NCBI GenBank assembly: GCA_023935145.1 | Contig: CM043700.1 | Location: forward strand, 141,321,328 to 141,385,327 | Origin: Bretschneidera sinensis | Lineage: Eukaryota; Streptophyta; Magnoliopsida; Brassicales; Akaniaceae | Direction of reading: 5' to 3' | DNA: 64,000 bases | In this document: positions 1 to 13,000 of the stretch, in pieces | Layout: each line of letters starts with the position of its first letter | How positions within the stretch are numbered: position 1 is the stretch's first letter | Notes under the pieces: generated by a model | The model's database searches: none | What the model saw: only the letters and a program-made list of their open reading frames with translations | What the model was told of the DNA's origin: nothing | Translations under genes and position numbers: made by a program

Positions 1-858
1 GAGGAGGTGTAAATTTTTGACAAGTCGCTGTTTTCAATGTCTTTTAATTTTTATAATTTAAATTGAATCTAATCAAATGAGACCATATTTGCAAAACGCA
101 TTAATGTTCTACAGGTAGACAGTAGACATTACTATTAATTTATTTGCTTAAAAGTGTTTGTTGTTGGTAAACGTATTGATGGCGTGTTGGTGGCTCATTC
201 GGTAATCCCTGCCTTTAAAGCGACAAATCCTCACGTCATTTGAAAAAAAAAATTGTTTGGATAAAATGTGAAATTTTAATTTTATATGAAATTGAAATTT
301 TATTAGTAATTATTAAATAATATTTTTGATAATGTTAACGGTGATTGTACGGTTATTATCAAAATATAAATAGTAATTATATAGTTGTTATTAATAAAAA
401 TCTTTATATTTACCAATAAAATCTTTACTCGATGCTAAAATGATATGTTATATCTAATGTGTGTAGATGTTTTTTGTGTTCATTCCCTATTTTAGTAAAA
501 GAATACAAAACATAAATAAAAAAACAACATGTGATCCGTATGCTCACATTAATGAATAACGGTGACTGATTAATGGTGTGAAAATTATTAGTAGTCAGTA
601 CTCAGTAGTAAATAGAGGGGAACAGTCTTTTGTTTTCAATGTCCAAAAATATTGAGAATAAGAAAAAATCCTATTTTTCAAAGAGATAATTACAAATAAA
701 CAAAAAATCATATTTTTTGACAAGTCTTCTATCATTCTCTTATATAAAGATAATTACAAAAGACCATCTTTTGACACGTCTTCTGTCCTTGAAATAAGAT
801 CACAAGTCTTTTATCCTTTAGATAAAATCATGTGTTTCTTACTCTTAACTTATTTATA
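1..858. other. AT-rich intergenic region
   Basis: No gene is recognised here. The stretch is AT-rich with many short frames and stops. A possible very degenerate tRNA-derived SINE lies at about 181-252: a box-A-like string (tggctcattcggtaa) is followed by a short A-rich tail, but there is no convincing box B or target duplication. Confidence 0.5.
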
Positions 859-878
859 ATTTTAAGTAGTACATGGAT
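859..878. repeat. Left target-site duplication of LINE
   Basis: The sequence attttaagtagtacatggat recurs at 1509-1528 as attttaagtagtacacggat, with one T/C difference. The pair brackets the LINE fragment exactly, at its poly(A) end and its inverted 5' end. Confidence 0.85.
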
Positions 879-1508
879 TTTTTTTTTTTTTTGTGAAGAG
901 CCGGTAGCCACCCTCATAGCGACCCCGTCCCAAGTTTATTGATAAGCCCTCACTTATGGCGTAGGAAAACTGTGGTTACAAGTAAAGCATATGGGAGATT
1001 ACAGTAAGACAAAAAACAAACCCTCCCAAGCACAAACCAAACAAAACATAAAGAATCACACCCCAGATAATTAAAACCAGGGAAAACATTAAATCCTGAG
1101 AGTTGGAAGCCCCACTTTATCAAGTTTGGTAATGCCTATCAATAGCCGTGGTAAATAAAGGGGATCTTCATAACTAACATTCCTCCTCATCTCACCTTGC
1201 CGTGCTAGAAAATCCGCCGTTTGGTTTCCTTCGCGATATTGGTGGACCACTCTAAACGTTAGCCCTTCAAGAGTAACCATTAAATCTTTTCAAAAATCCC
1301 AGAGATACCACAAAGTGCATCTCCCTTTCATAAGCCAATCCACTACCAGATTTGAATCACTTTCAATAATCACATTAAAACAATTTAACCTTCTACACAA
1401 AAAAATCTCTTCTAAGATATGTGATGGGAGCTGTCGAGGTAATCCGGGGAGTTCGAGGGGAGGGGGTGTTGTAAGAGATGTGGCTGGAAATGTGAAGAGG
1501 TTCTACCC
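879..1508 (-). mobile_element. 5'-truncated LINE with inverted 5' segment
   Basis: The minus strand from about 1410 to 893 reads as the C-terminal half of a plant LINE RNase H domain, with HQYREGNQTADFLARQG at about 1250-1190, followed by a 3' UTR and a poly(A) tail (T-run 878-892 on the plus strand). The N-terminal part of the same RNase H domain, CDGSCRGNPG...GGGVVRD, is encoded on the plus strand at about 1420-1500, so it is inverted relative to the rest. A 19-20 bp direct repeat with one mismatch flanks the whole unit at 859-878 and 1509-1528. An inverted 5' end inside one target duplication is the classic product of twin priming. No complete ORF remains. Confidence 0.85.
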
Positions 1509-1528
1509 ATTTTAAGTAGTACACGGAT
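1509..1528. repeat. Right target-site duplication of LINE
   Basis: This is the partner of the copy at 859-878. It abuts the inverted RNase H segment. Confidence 0.85.
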
Positions 1529-3482
1529 GTTCAGCTAATAGTGTTTGTTTTGCAAGGTAATTTTGAAATGTGATAATATCACTGGCTGGCATGTGGAGTT
1601 CTTGTCTGTAAATGTCATCTAGTAGGGTTTACACTTGTTCTATCTGTGCTTATGAAGGTTTAGATGAAGAATCTAAATGGGTTATAAAGATTCCTCTTCC
1701 ATATGTGACTTTTAATTTGTTTATACCTCTGAGATTACAAGTCATCTAATTGAATTGTTTATGGCACTTTAGCTTATAAATATCGATGTCAAATGTGTTA
1801 ATTACATTGCCGATATATTCAAAATTTGAATTGAAATATCTATTTTCAATAAAATTTGATGGATGTGCTTCATCCAAAATCCAAATTTGATATGATTGAA
1901 AGAATTTTTCTCTTTTACGAAAAGCAATTGTAATATAGATTTCAAATTTATAATATTTAATAAAAGACTTGATTTTTAATAATATGATATAACCTAGTTT
2001 TAATAAACATGAGCAACTTGTTTAGTTCATCCAATTTAAGGTTTTGAAAAACCATTCTTTTCACAATTCTCCATTCAATATCAACTATATTGTAGGGATT
2101 GTTATTAAGAAAATAAATTAATTTAGGTATATTATAAGTATTTAGAAAAGCGTATTCAGCTTGCTTAGTTAGCCACTGAATAATTACAAAAACATTATCA
2201 TACTCAATTCTTTTTATGGGCAGATAAATCTCATATAGTAAAATCTTTTTGGCCTTTTCAAATAAAAATAATGTTTTTATTTTCTCAAAAATTGGATCTT
2301 CTTACTGTTTATTAAGAAATTCCGTTTGAAATTTATATTTTCAAAAACCATATTTTTTAAATGATTTTCTCGTTTTGTTTTTTCAAAAATTTTGTTTACA
2401 AGATTACTCATATTCTTACGAAATTAAACTTTCTTTGCCAAAATTTTGCAAAGGTGTTTCCCAGGGGTTTTAGTTGTATTGTGACAGTATAAGGGATTAT
2501 TGTCCCGGGTTAAGATATGATACAAGGACAAGTGCTTGAAAACCTGCATACATAAGATAATAATAATAATATCCTCGATCAGGTTGATTTGGTACATGTT
2601 TTTTCTTTTTAATTGTAGTCCATTCTCTTTATTGTTCAATGATTGTGTTTTTTTTTACTTAGCCACTCATTCGGATACATGTTTAAACAATCAGCAATAA
2701 TATTGTTAGTTTGGATTCGATTCATGGAAATTTATTACGAAATTAAAATTTTTTTTATTAATAATTATAAAAAAATTAGATAATAATTTTATTATTTATT
2801 TATTTAATATTTTATTATAAATTTTATTATAATTATTAATAAAAACTTTCGATTATATAATAATTCTGATAGAATTGAATCTGTAAAATTTTGACTAATA
2901 AATTATTTATTTAAACATGTCACGTGAATGGCTTCCTCGACTAAACGTGAAACGATTTAAATAGATTGTCATTACTTAATTATTATTAATTAACAATGAG
3001 TCGTGATTCGTGAAACACGTGGGTTTTTTTTTTGGTATTGACCGAGTTGGTCGTCAATGCGAGGATAAATCGTGAGACTGGCAAATCTCTGGTGAGATAG
3101 CGAAACAACGTGGTGCATGACAGAAAGAACAATCATAAGAATACAAAAAAAATATTACAATGTTCGGTTGTATTTGTTTTCTAAAAATAGTTTTTCTTTC
3201 GAAAAAAGAATTAAAAATATAAATCAGTTTCTAAAAAAACAAAAAAAGAGTAATGAAACATAGAAAACAAATAAATTTTTATATTCTTATTTTTTTAAAA
3301 CGAAATATAAAACATTTAGATCAATAAAGAAATAAGGTTAGATTAAAGAACATGGAGAGGGAAAAAAAAAGAGTAATGAGAAAATAATAATATTGATATT
3401 TTTCTGTCTGTATTTGACAGAGAAGTTGTGAAAGGCGGTAGTGAGAGCGAAGGCAGCAGCCGGAACACAGCCATTGAGCAAT
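1529..3482. other. Intergenic region, upstream of quinone oxidoreductase-like gene
   Basis: AT-rich sequence with no supportable gene. At 3150-3300 there is a poly-A/T-rich stretch resembling the edges of small fold-back elements seen elsewhere in the window. The last 70 bases before the ATG at 3483 are more GC-rich and probably form the 5' UTR. An in-frame TGA lies upstream of that ATG with no intervening in-frame ATG. Confidence 0.5.
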
Positions 3483-6400
3483 ATGGTGAAGGCTATTAGG
3501 GTTCATGAGGGTCTCATTTCTGTTTAAAACATGAATCCGTTAATAATAATTATACTGATTAGATAGTGGATTATGGTGCTGTTAACTTTTTTAAAGGAAT
3601 TACGCTGTTGGTACTTTGCATGCTCAATTGCTCGCCAGAATATTTCATTTCCTTCTTTAATTTCACTTGCCATGTTATATGATATTTAAGGCCATATCTT
3701 CTTTTGAAGACTGCCGGCATATCACTTTCCATGTCCACTTGAAAATCCATCTTTCCATGGTTTGCCCGAATTGACTGTCTGGTCCCTAAAAGATGCTATC
3801 TTTATTTTGAGTCTTTGTCTGTAACTAGTTTAAGAATGGCCGTTTCTCTGGGGTTTTTTCTCTGGGGCGTGTGCTAATCATTTGTTCGTTAGCCGTTGTA
3901 CTTTTTTTTTTTTTTATATATATTATTGTTGATAGGTCCTTAAGTGGGAGGATGTCGAAATAGGGGAGCCAAATGAGGGTGAGATACGTGCGAAGAACAA
4001 GGCCATTGGGCTTAATTTTATCGACGTGTACTTTCGCAAAGGAGTTTATAATCCTGCTACAATGCCCTTCACTCCAGGTTTGGTTCTATTTTCTGTAAAT
4101 GCAGTAATGGGAAATATCCTTTTTTGTAACAATGAAAAGTTTTCAAGCAGGAACAGATTCTAGATGTTGTTATTGTAATTGATAAGCACATGTTTGGGTT
4201 TACGCTATTTGATGTTATCTTATTGATTTTGGCTTAACATGTTAGTCTTGTGATTCTCTAGTCTTCTTCTGAAGTTAATGGGTAAGTTTCTTGAAAACAT
4301 TATGAAATTACCAAGGGATAGAATTTCTGGAATACAAAGGATCAATTGCTTTTAAGGTGACAATAGATTCATTTTTTTTATACGAAGGTGACAATAGTCT
4401 TATGAAAAATTGAGAGGGAGTCTTTCTTCAAGTTGTGCTTGTTGTCACTTTCATATACTGATTTACTTCTTTTTACTCATAAAAAAACATACATTGATCT
4501 ATTTTCCATCCCTTTTAGTTTGTTATCCATCAAATTAGTGGAATCATCTCCTCTATTGTGGCAAGTTCTTGTCAATTCTGTATGGGATTTGTTTGGATCT
4601 ATGGGTGATCATCTGATTATCATCTTCATGATGTAGGAAAACTTCTTAATTTTATCAATTTATGCTATAATGATGGCAACAGGATTAATCTTTCTTTAAT
4701 GACGGTTCACAAATCTCTTAGTTTGTACTTTCATAGGTGTTAGGGATCTCAAGCTTTTAACTAATGTAGCAGATCCTGGAACTTACTATCCCCCCAAAAA
4801 AACTGTGATCTTAAGTTGTCGAAACTAAGGAAATGAATTTGATACTTAGTACATACTCTTCTGCTATTAGTTATAACGTTGATAGAAACCAAATAGGTTT
4901 ACTTATTCCATGTTGTTTGGAGTGAAAATTAGTCTTCTGTTGCCTCCATGAATTTGGGTTGATTTTTTTGTTACCTTTGATAGCTTATGCTGTCTTTTTC
5001 GCATAGATGAAATCATTTCGCCCAGAACACTCTTAGTTTATTTTCTGCTGCAAGAACTTCAATTAACATTCTCTGTACTCTATCCTTGAATGATGTTACA
5101 AATATGAAACCTGTTGATATTCCCTGCATACTGTTCAGGACTTTGGCATTGAACTTTAATGACACATTAGGTATGGAATTTTCTGAATTGTAATTTTCTG
5201 TGCATGCTCCTTTTTAGAAATACTTGTACGATCATGTCCAATTTACTTGCATAGTCAGCTGGTTCATGTTTGTCAAGCAATGAGCAAAGTGAGCTCCTGT
5301 AGGTTCAGGAGTCTTTCTGCGTTACTTTTGGTTGAGTTACCTTAGCATCATATGTTGTCGTGAGATTGGGTAAAGTATGCCTCTTTTGACTGATGATTGT
5401 ATATGGCTGTTGTTGCACTGCATTTCCCGTCATGCATCATTGGAAGTGAAAAATTTCAGAGAAGTTGTAAAGAATTACCTTCTTCTATTGCAGGCATGGA
5501 GGCTGTTGGAGAGGTGACAGCTGTAGGCCATGGTTTAACTGGCAGGAAAGTTGGAGATCTCGTGGCTTATGCTGGTAATCATATGGGTTCATATGCTGAA
5601 GAGCAAATCCTTCCTGCAGACAGAGTCCTGCCTGTTCCTCCTTCAGTGGATCCTATTATTGCGGCATCCGTCATGCTTAAGGGTATGACAACTCAGTTTC
5701 TTCTGCCTCGTTGCTTAAAGGTAAGTTTTGTGTGCCTTGAAGAATTTAAATTTTATCCCAGCTCACAAACCAGAGCTTTAATTATATTGCATTATCAAGA
5801 GACATGATGGTATTCACTTGTGATGCAGGTTGGACCTGAGCACACAGTCCTTGTTCATGCAGCATCTGGTGGGGTTGGTTCTCTATTGTGTCAGTGGGCA
5901 AATGCCCTTGGTGCCACCGTCATTCGAACTGTCTCAACCACAGAGAAGGCAGCTCAAGTCAAGGATGACGGATTTCATCATGTTATAATCTATAAGGAAG
6001 AGGATTTTGTTGCTCGTGTCAATGATATAACATCAGGCAAGGGGGTTAATGTTGTCTATGATTCTGTAGGAAAGGACACTTTTCAGGTAACTGCTACTCT
6101 ATTCTCCTTATTATCTATGGATGGTGGAATGGAGAAAACATCTTTAGCATGAGGTGCTGTTTAGGCTAACTTAGCCTTTTTTATTTTAGTTTTTTTCTTT
6201 TGTGCTCCTTATGTCTATCTTCTATTAGGAGCCAAAGGTGCACCCGGCTTATGGTTTTGAACCAATAAAATACAAGGATATCATTCAATCTCTAGTTTTC
6301 AATAGCTTAGTAGCCTTAGTCTATGTTTCTATTTTCAAAACTCCGGCCAGCCAAACTGATTATAATTCTAGCTAGGTACGATCAAGTTATGAAGTATGTT

Positions 6401-6866
6401 TTCTATATTTTGAAATTTCTTTTTGATATTTCGAGACCAAATTGATTACATGTCAAATCAGTTTAACCCAAGTTGTTGTAGAATTGGTCTGTGTAAACTG
6501 CCTGCTTGGTTAATCAGGCTCCCAAGTTGCTCATTTTTCATTCTGAACTTTTTTCTTCTTATGGGAAGTTATGATATTCAGGGATCATTGGCATGCTTGA
6601 AGGCTGGTGGATACACGGTGAGTTTTGGGCAATCATCGGGAACACCATATCCGGTTCCATTATTAGCACTAACAGCAAAATCTCTGTTCTTGACGAGGCC
6701 TTCCATGATGCAATACACTGCAACTCGTGATGAGCTCCTGGAAACTGCTGGAGAGGTTTTCGCCAATGTTGCGTCTGGTGTCTTGCGGGTTCGTGTTAAT
6801 CATAAATATCCTTTATCTCATGCTTCGCAGGCACATGTAGACCTTGAGAGCCGGAAAACATCTTAG
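3483..6866 (+). CDS. Quinone oxidoreductase-like (MDR family) gene, possibly disrupted
   Basis: The product belongs to the zeta-crystallin/NADPH:quinone oxidoreductase branch of the medium-chain dehydrogenase/reductase family, which uses NAD(P)H to reduce quinones or enones. Exons: 3483-about 3509, 3936-4077, 5494-5720, 5829-6086 and 6582-6866. Exons 2-5 join in frame. Exon 2 gives NEGEIRAKNKAIGLNFIDVY. Exon 4 holds the nucleotide-binding signature HAASGGVGSLLCQWANALGA. Exon 5 holds the substrate-side FGQSSGTPYP and the tail RVNHKYPLSHASQAHVDLE. There are two defects. After MVKAIRVHE the family's HGGPE stretch is missing, and the only good donor (GT at 3511) puts exon 2 out of frame; a weak donor at 3501 would restore it. 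The C-terminus stops at TAG 6864-6866 where relatives continue about seven residues, and the following bases still read SVVLLT. It may be a recent pseudogene or a shortened functional gene. Confidence 0.75.
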
Positions 6867-7650
6867 TCTGTTGTGCTGTTAACATAAGTACATAAAAAGT
6901 GGTCTCTTGTGTTGTTACCATAAGGCAATAAGCCGGAAGTTAATACTTCCCAGATATTTTGAGTTCGACTTTGAAGGTACCTCATGGTTCTGTTGCACAT
7001 TTTACATGTCGTGTAGTATAATGTGGGATAAATCTATACCTGCGTTGGCCCTTGTGAAGTGCAATAATATTTCAACTTTCCTGATTTCTCACTGTTAGTT
7101 GTGTTGGTTTGGCATTTGAATTTAACTCCTCTGGGAGTTTGCCATCTAAGTGAAATACGTCACCATGATGCATGTTTATGGGGGCCATTGTGCTGAATCG
7201 GATATTGGGCCCCGGTTTAACTGGACAGATTAAGTGAAGTTATTGTGACATAACAATCCAGAATCCAAATGATAGCCTGAGGCCCTGAACAAACATGTGG
7301 ACAAATTGACTATTGCCAAAGAGAAGTTTAATAGACTGAGCTCATTAAGTGGCCCACTCCAGATACGCCTCAGTCAGGGGCCCAGTTTTCCCTTTTCTCC
7401 TATAAATGTAAGAAAAAAACAGGGATATTTAGGTACCATTTTGAAAGATGTTATAAAACGGTTTTTGCTTTGAGAAACATAAATTAAGTTAAATATTTTT
7501 AGAAAGAATTAAAAGCTTAAAAGAAAAAAAAAACCTAAATTTGTTTTAAAGGATGTGTTTGTATAGTTAATTTTTTGAATAAAAAAAGCTTTTAACTTCA
7601 CTTTCCTAAGTTTCAAAATACAAAATTATTATCCGATCAAATGGTATTCA
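6867..7650. other. 3' flank of quinone oxidoreductase-like gene
   Basis: Probable 3' UTR and intergenic sequence. It includes the relic coding bases just after the stop at 6866, then moderately GC-balanced sequence to about 7400, then AT-rich sequence. No gene is recognised. Confidence 0.45.
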
Positions 7651-7652
7651 AG

Positions 7653-8076
7653 AGCATGTTTGGATAGAGTTTTCGAAAACTGTTTTTTGAAAACTCCAAA
7701 TTGGTGTTTTCTGACATAATTTTTAAAAAATAGCCTTAAAATCAGTGTTAACTTATCTATTTTATTCTTCTTCTATGGTATATAAAAAATATTAAAATTT
7801 TAAAAATAATATTAATTATTCTTAAGTATTTAATAAATAAGAGAAATAAATTTAATATAGAATTTAAAATTAAACTCAAAACTAAAATAATTACAAGGTG
7901 TTTCAAAACAGTTTTCAAAATAAAATTATCCAAGTAACATTTCATTGTTTTCTGTTTTGAAAACAGTTTTCGAGTTACAATTATACAAACATGTTTTCTT
8001 CAGAAAATATCATAAAACTGTTTTTAGTTTTTATTTTCGAAAACTAAAAATAAAAAACTATTACCCAAACATACCT
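7653..8076. mobile_element. Probable fold-back/MITE element
   Basis: The left edge reads gcatgtttggatagagtttt. The right edge, reverse-complemented, begins gtatgtttgggtaatag, giving imperfect terminal inverted repeats. The interior is AT-rich, has repeated ttttcgaaaac motifs facing each other, and lacks a coding frame. No clear target duplication was found, so the boundaries are approximate. Confidence 0.5.
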
Positions 8077-8439
8077 CAAGATTTTTTTTCTTTTTTCCTC
8101 TGTAACTTTGTTTACTGATTATCATCTTTGATGGTATTTCAAGATTAATAGTAGATAAAGAAAAGTCTTAAATCCACGGTATCTAAATGTTATATACACG
8201 ATAATTGGGAAAGAAATTACAATGTTACCTATTTGACAGTTTTACCCATTTATTATGGATTGATAAAATTGTAATTTCTGTTTTAATTACTGCATATATA
8301 TATATATAGGAATTGAGTGTAGTACATTTAGATCTTTACGTAGATAAAACCATGCAATTGATTAAAAAGGTGTGCATGACTAATGTCCGCTCAATGAAGA
8401 CATCTCTTTCGGAATAAAAATGATATATCGGTTTTAAAG

Positions 8440-8690
8440 TACATTTTTGTTTAAATTTTTTTTATCAAAATTAGAGAAATATTTATTTGTATTGAATGTA
8501 AAATTTATATTTTTATCAAAGTAGAAATTTGATTGGTAATTTTAAATTTTTTTATTAATAATGTCAATAAATATTCAATTAATGTTATCAATAAAATCTC
8601 TAAAAATTACCAATCAAATTTTTTTTTAATATAAAAATAATATTTTACTATTATTTTTAATTAAATAAGTATATCATTCAAACTCTTTCA
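8440..8690. repeat. AT-rich inverted repeat, possible MITE
   Basis: The sequence aaatttgattggtaatttt at about 8525-8543 is answered by its near reverse complement aaaaattaccaatcaaattt at about 8602-8621. Further pairing inside (attaataatgtcaat against attaatgttatcaat) makes a long imperfect hairpin. It is non-coding and probably a small non-autonomous DNA transposon. Confidence 0.5.
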
Positions 8691-10056
8691 TTTTTTGCTA
8701 GTGAATGCAAAAAAGCCATGTAGGCCAATTGATTCAATGTGACAGCCACAATTCCTCAAAATTCATACCATCTATTAATCATCCGCACATCATCAAATCT
8801 AAAGATTGCAGACATAGATGTTTTATAACGTGGCAGTGATTTATAGGTTCGTTTTTTTAATGTTTATGTACTTGATGATCATGATTTTCACATAGCAAAT
8901 TCACTCGGGGTAAATCCGTCATTCAAGCAACGGTTTTTGAGGTTGGGGACCAGACTCAAGGAGGAGGGAAAGCTCACGTGATATGCATCAAGTCTGTTAA
9001 TCATTACAATCTCTCTCTCTCTCTCTCTCTACTGCTCATTCGGTTCCATAACCATTCACAACAGAAATCAGTCTTCACGTTCCCTTTAAATTTTCTTTTT
9101 GCTCTAGAAAATACTTACATAAAGAGAAGAAGCTTTTTGGTAGTACTACTAAGCTCGATCGATTTTCTCTCTGTTTCTCTTCGTCTTCGTTGATTGTTCT
9201 TTTTCATCTTTAAATCTCAATTTGATCCATGAACGATTCATTGATTGCAGGTGCTTGAGCTACGATTAGCCAAAGAGCACTTCAAATTCCGTATCAGTTG
9301 GAAAAAGGTTTATCTTTTCGGTTCTTCTCTGTTTTTATACATTGCTTTGAAATCTTTGATAGGAAAGTAAACTAGAAAATGATTTATCACTGTTTGGAGA
9401 TTGAGAACCGAAGGAAAAGGGAAAGAGAGCTTAGAGCAAATACTCAAACGTTTTTTCATCCCTTTTCCTCTTGTTTCTAATCATGCAAACAGACGTTTAG
9501 CTTCTTTCCATGTTAATGCATTTAACTATTTAGGCCTTGGTTGGATTTGATGTTGTCTCTTTATTTAATCGGTTTTGTTTGGGTTCAATATTCTTAGTCT
9601 TGAATTTTCTCAAGAGTACATGAAAATCTGATCTATTTATTCAAATCTTTATTTAAACCATCTGTTTTAATAGTATAGTGTACTGTTCGGATTTCAAACT
9701 TGAAAAACACGACGCAATGGTTCTCTAACGAAACATGCTAAAAATCTTGGTCTATCTCTGTTTTTTTCAGCAATTTCTTTTGCCAATCAAGCTCAGTCAA
9801 ACCCTGCAACTCTGCAAGTAAGTTCCTCAACGTTAATTTCTCTTGCTTTTCCGTTTTAAATTCGAGTCATAGAGGTCTCCATTTTCTATTGTTTGTGTTT
9901 GAATCCTTTTCCCATAAAGCTGTAATACTGAATTTCTAACTATGCTTTTACTGCATTAGTGTTTTTAATGCATTTTGTCATTTTCATCGGATAAAGTACT
10001 TACATCCGATTTTTTTTTTTTAATTTGTGTTTAACATTATAATTTTTCTGTCGCAG
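8691..10056 (+). promoter_or_regulatory. Upstream region and spliced 5' leader of DYAD-like gene
   Basis: A (CT)n tract at 9010-9030 is of the kind common in plant 5' UTRs. Downstream splice signals suggest untranslated exons: an acceptor after gattgcag at 9250 with a donor near 9308, and a short exon 9771-9817 between tttttttcag and gtaagt. The coding exon begins after an acceptor at 10056. The transcription start is not resolved from sequence alone. Confidence 0.4.
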
Positions 10057-10070
10057 ATCAAATTCAAATC

Positions 10071-13000
10071 ATGGAGGAAAGCAATGAGTGTAATGTTGAG
10101 AATGCAGCTATTCACCTCACTGTAAGCACCCTACTCTCTTCTCTCCTCTGTCACTCTTTTTAGTAAAAAATTCTTGTTGGCTCAGGTTTAGTTTAAACTT
10201 AATGGTCTAGATTAATTAAAAATTTAATTAATAATTTTATTGATAATATTAATATAAATGTAAAATTTTAAAATTAATATTATTAATAAAATTTTTAACT
10301 AATTTTGGTTTAGATTCAAAGGAACCAAAATAAATCCTCCTAAAAAGCTTGCTCCCTCGCATATTCGTTTGCTCTCTCTATTTTCGTTAACAAATACCAC
10401 GCTTGTTATCACGCACATTACTCCACGCGCGTAAAATCCAGCCAATCAAATTGCACAAAATAGGGTCCTAAAACGAACCTAAACAAAAGGGTCCGCAAAT
10501 GATGCAATGACACTATTGTATCCCACACCCCTATCAAACGCGCGTGTTAAAATCACATGGATTTTGTTATGCAATATCTGTTTTATTCTGTTTTACGTGT
10601 AGGCATGTAGTACCTAAACAACAACAAAAATATTCTTCATAATGATCGCGAGCCGCATGAACATGAATGCGAACGTATTGCATATCCCAGTCTCAGTCCC
10701 AGCCCAGTAATAATTAACTATGCGCAAATATATTCTCATTTGCATAAAGTGCACAAGTGGCATGTGTTTTGTGTGTGCCTCTTTTTTTTGGATAGTTTTT
10801 GTCCTTTAAAATATGACGCAAGTAGGAGAAAAAGACAAAAAGTGCAAGTTGTATATATAGTGTGTGATGCTATGAGAAAAAATTTGGCTTTAACACTAGT
10901 TTATGGTATATCGTATACAGGAAATGATGTACTTGAAAAAGAAGCAACAAAGCCAAGAGGACGCCGCAAACAGCCCTTGTTTGGGCAGACAAGTCATGCT
11001 TGCGGATGCTGCAGCGCACATAAGAGTGGGTGCTTACTATGAAATAGACCGCTCAAAGCTTTCTAAAAGAACCCCACATCAACTAAACTCAATCAGGATC
11101 ATCATGGTATTTAATAAAACACCCCAGAAATATGAATATGAAAAACCCATTTGTTTCCCATTATAATTTTTTCACACGAGATTTTTTGCGACGGTAATCT
11201 CATTATTTTTGGACTTATTTGTGATTTCTTTGTTACATGTACAGGTAAGTAAGAAGTCGAAATACAGTGTCTCACTGAGGTTCCCAAGCCTGTACTCTCT
11301 CCGTTCACACTTCAGCGAGAGGACTAACCGGAGGAAACCGGATGAGAGGATGCTGCCGGAACTGGATGAAAAGCACGTGATGGAATCGGAGCTCGCTGGA
11401 GAAGTGCTTTACCGGAGAATTCCACCTCATGAACTTGCAGTGAAGAGAAATTTATGGAGTTTCTGGGTGGTGGTGCCTTCAAATATGGACGACAATGAGA
11501 AAATCTCAAGCCCAGCTTCGAATACTAGGCTCTGTTGCGTGGTTTCAGATCAGAAGGACGGATGCTGTTCTGAGCTCAAATCCACAGGAATGGTCAAGTG
11601 GGGTCAGCGCCGGCAAGTGCAGTACCTGAGCCGGCACGTAGAGGTGAAGGAACGTAATCTATCCGTTGAACGGATTGTATCAAGCAGTGTTAAAGCTGAA
11701 GAGGAACGTGATAATAACGAAGAGGAAGAGGAAGAAGAAGCTGAGGAAGAGGAAGTTAAAGATATACAGGGAAGTGATGATTATGAGGAGAATATTAAAG
11801 GAGAGGACCAGTCAAGTGGGTCCACGAAGAAGAAAAACTGTAAGAGAAAGCGCAATGGGTCTAGCAGATCATCAATTCAGAGGGCCAAGAGGGCTAAACG
11901 CGAGAAGCGGAATCAGATTACGGTTTGCAACCAGAATACCAAGAAGAAAGCACCCAAGAGCTTCATTGACAGATGGTCTGTTGAGAGGTGAGCACTATAT
12001 ATTGATCATTAGTTATATAGTACTAGGCTACTAGCAGTTATGCATATTTGGCTTATTTAGTCAAATTATTGGAATCTGAAATGAATAAATGATTCTGTTA
12101 TTTAATGAAGGTATAAATTGGCTGAGAAGAACATGTTAAAGGTTTTGAAAGAGAAAGGGGCAGTGTTTGGGAACCCAATACTGAGGCCAGCGCTTAGATC
12201 AGAGGCTAGAAGGTTGATTGGCGACACGGGTCTGCTGGATCATCTTCTTAAGCATATGGCCGGGAAGGTGGCTCCAGGGGGACAAGAGAGGTTTAGGAGG
12301 CGGCATAATGCAGATGGGGCAATGGAGTATTGGTTGGAAAGTGCTGATTTGGTCAATATTAGGAAGGAAGCTGGGGTTCAAGATCCTTATTGGACTCCAC
12401 CACCTGGGTGGAAGCCTGGTGATAACCCGACTCAGGATCCTGTTTGTGCAAGAGAATTTAAGCAGCTAAGAGAAGAGATAGCAAAATTGAAAGGGTATGA
12501 CTATTTTCATTTTTTGTTGTAGTAGTTCTTAATTTGTCTTATATATGCTCTTTATCCTGTCATCATTTAGGCTTTCAATATTACTGTTTATGTAAGTGTT
12601 CTCCTTATGTTGGTCATCATATTTACAGATCATAAAAGTTCTCTTTAAACTCTTGATATTAATGTGTCTTATATATTGATCTCAAAAAGGGAGATGAAGG
12701 AAGGGTTATCCAAGAAACAAGAGGAGGGTCTTGTTATAGTGACCACCCCAAACTCTTCTGTGACGAGCCAGACCTTGGATCATGACAGCTTATTACTCTC
12801 ACTAAAGGTAAAATACCGGATAGTAGACTCATTTTTCACCACCTCAAGTTCCTTTCTTGACGGTTTAGTTGATTTCTTTGGCAGAAAATGTACATAGATT
12901 TGTTGAACAAGAAAACTCAGATTGAGGAACAACTGATGAAAATTTCACAATCTGTACGAAGAATTGAGGTATCAACCATGAAAATACTAAGTACTCCAAC

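Noticed and set aside
6423..6581. N-terminal extension of the last quinone oxidoreductase exon
   Set aside because: It is intron sequence that happens to be open; the acceptor at 6581 restores the family alignment at GSLACLK.
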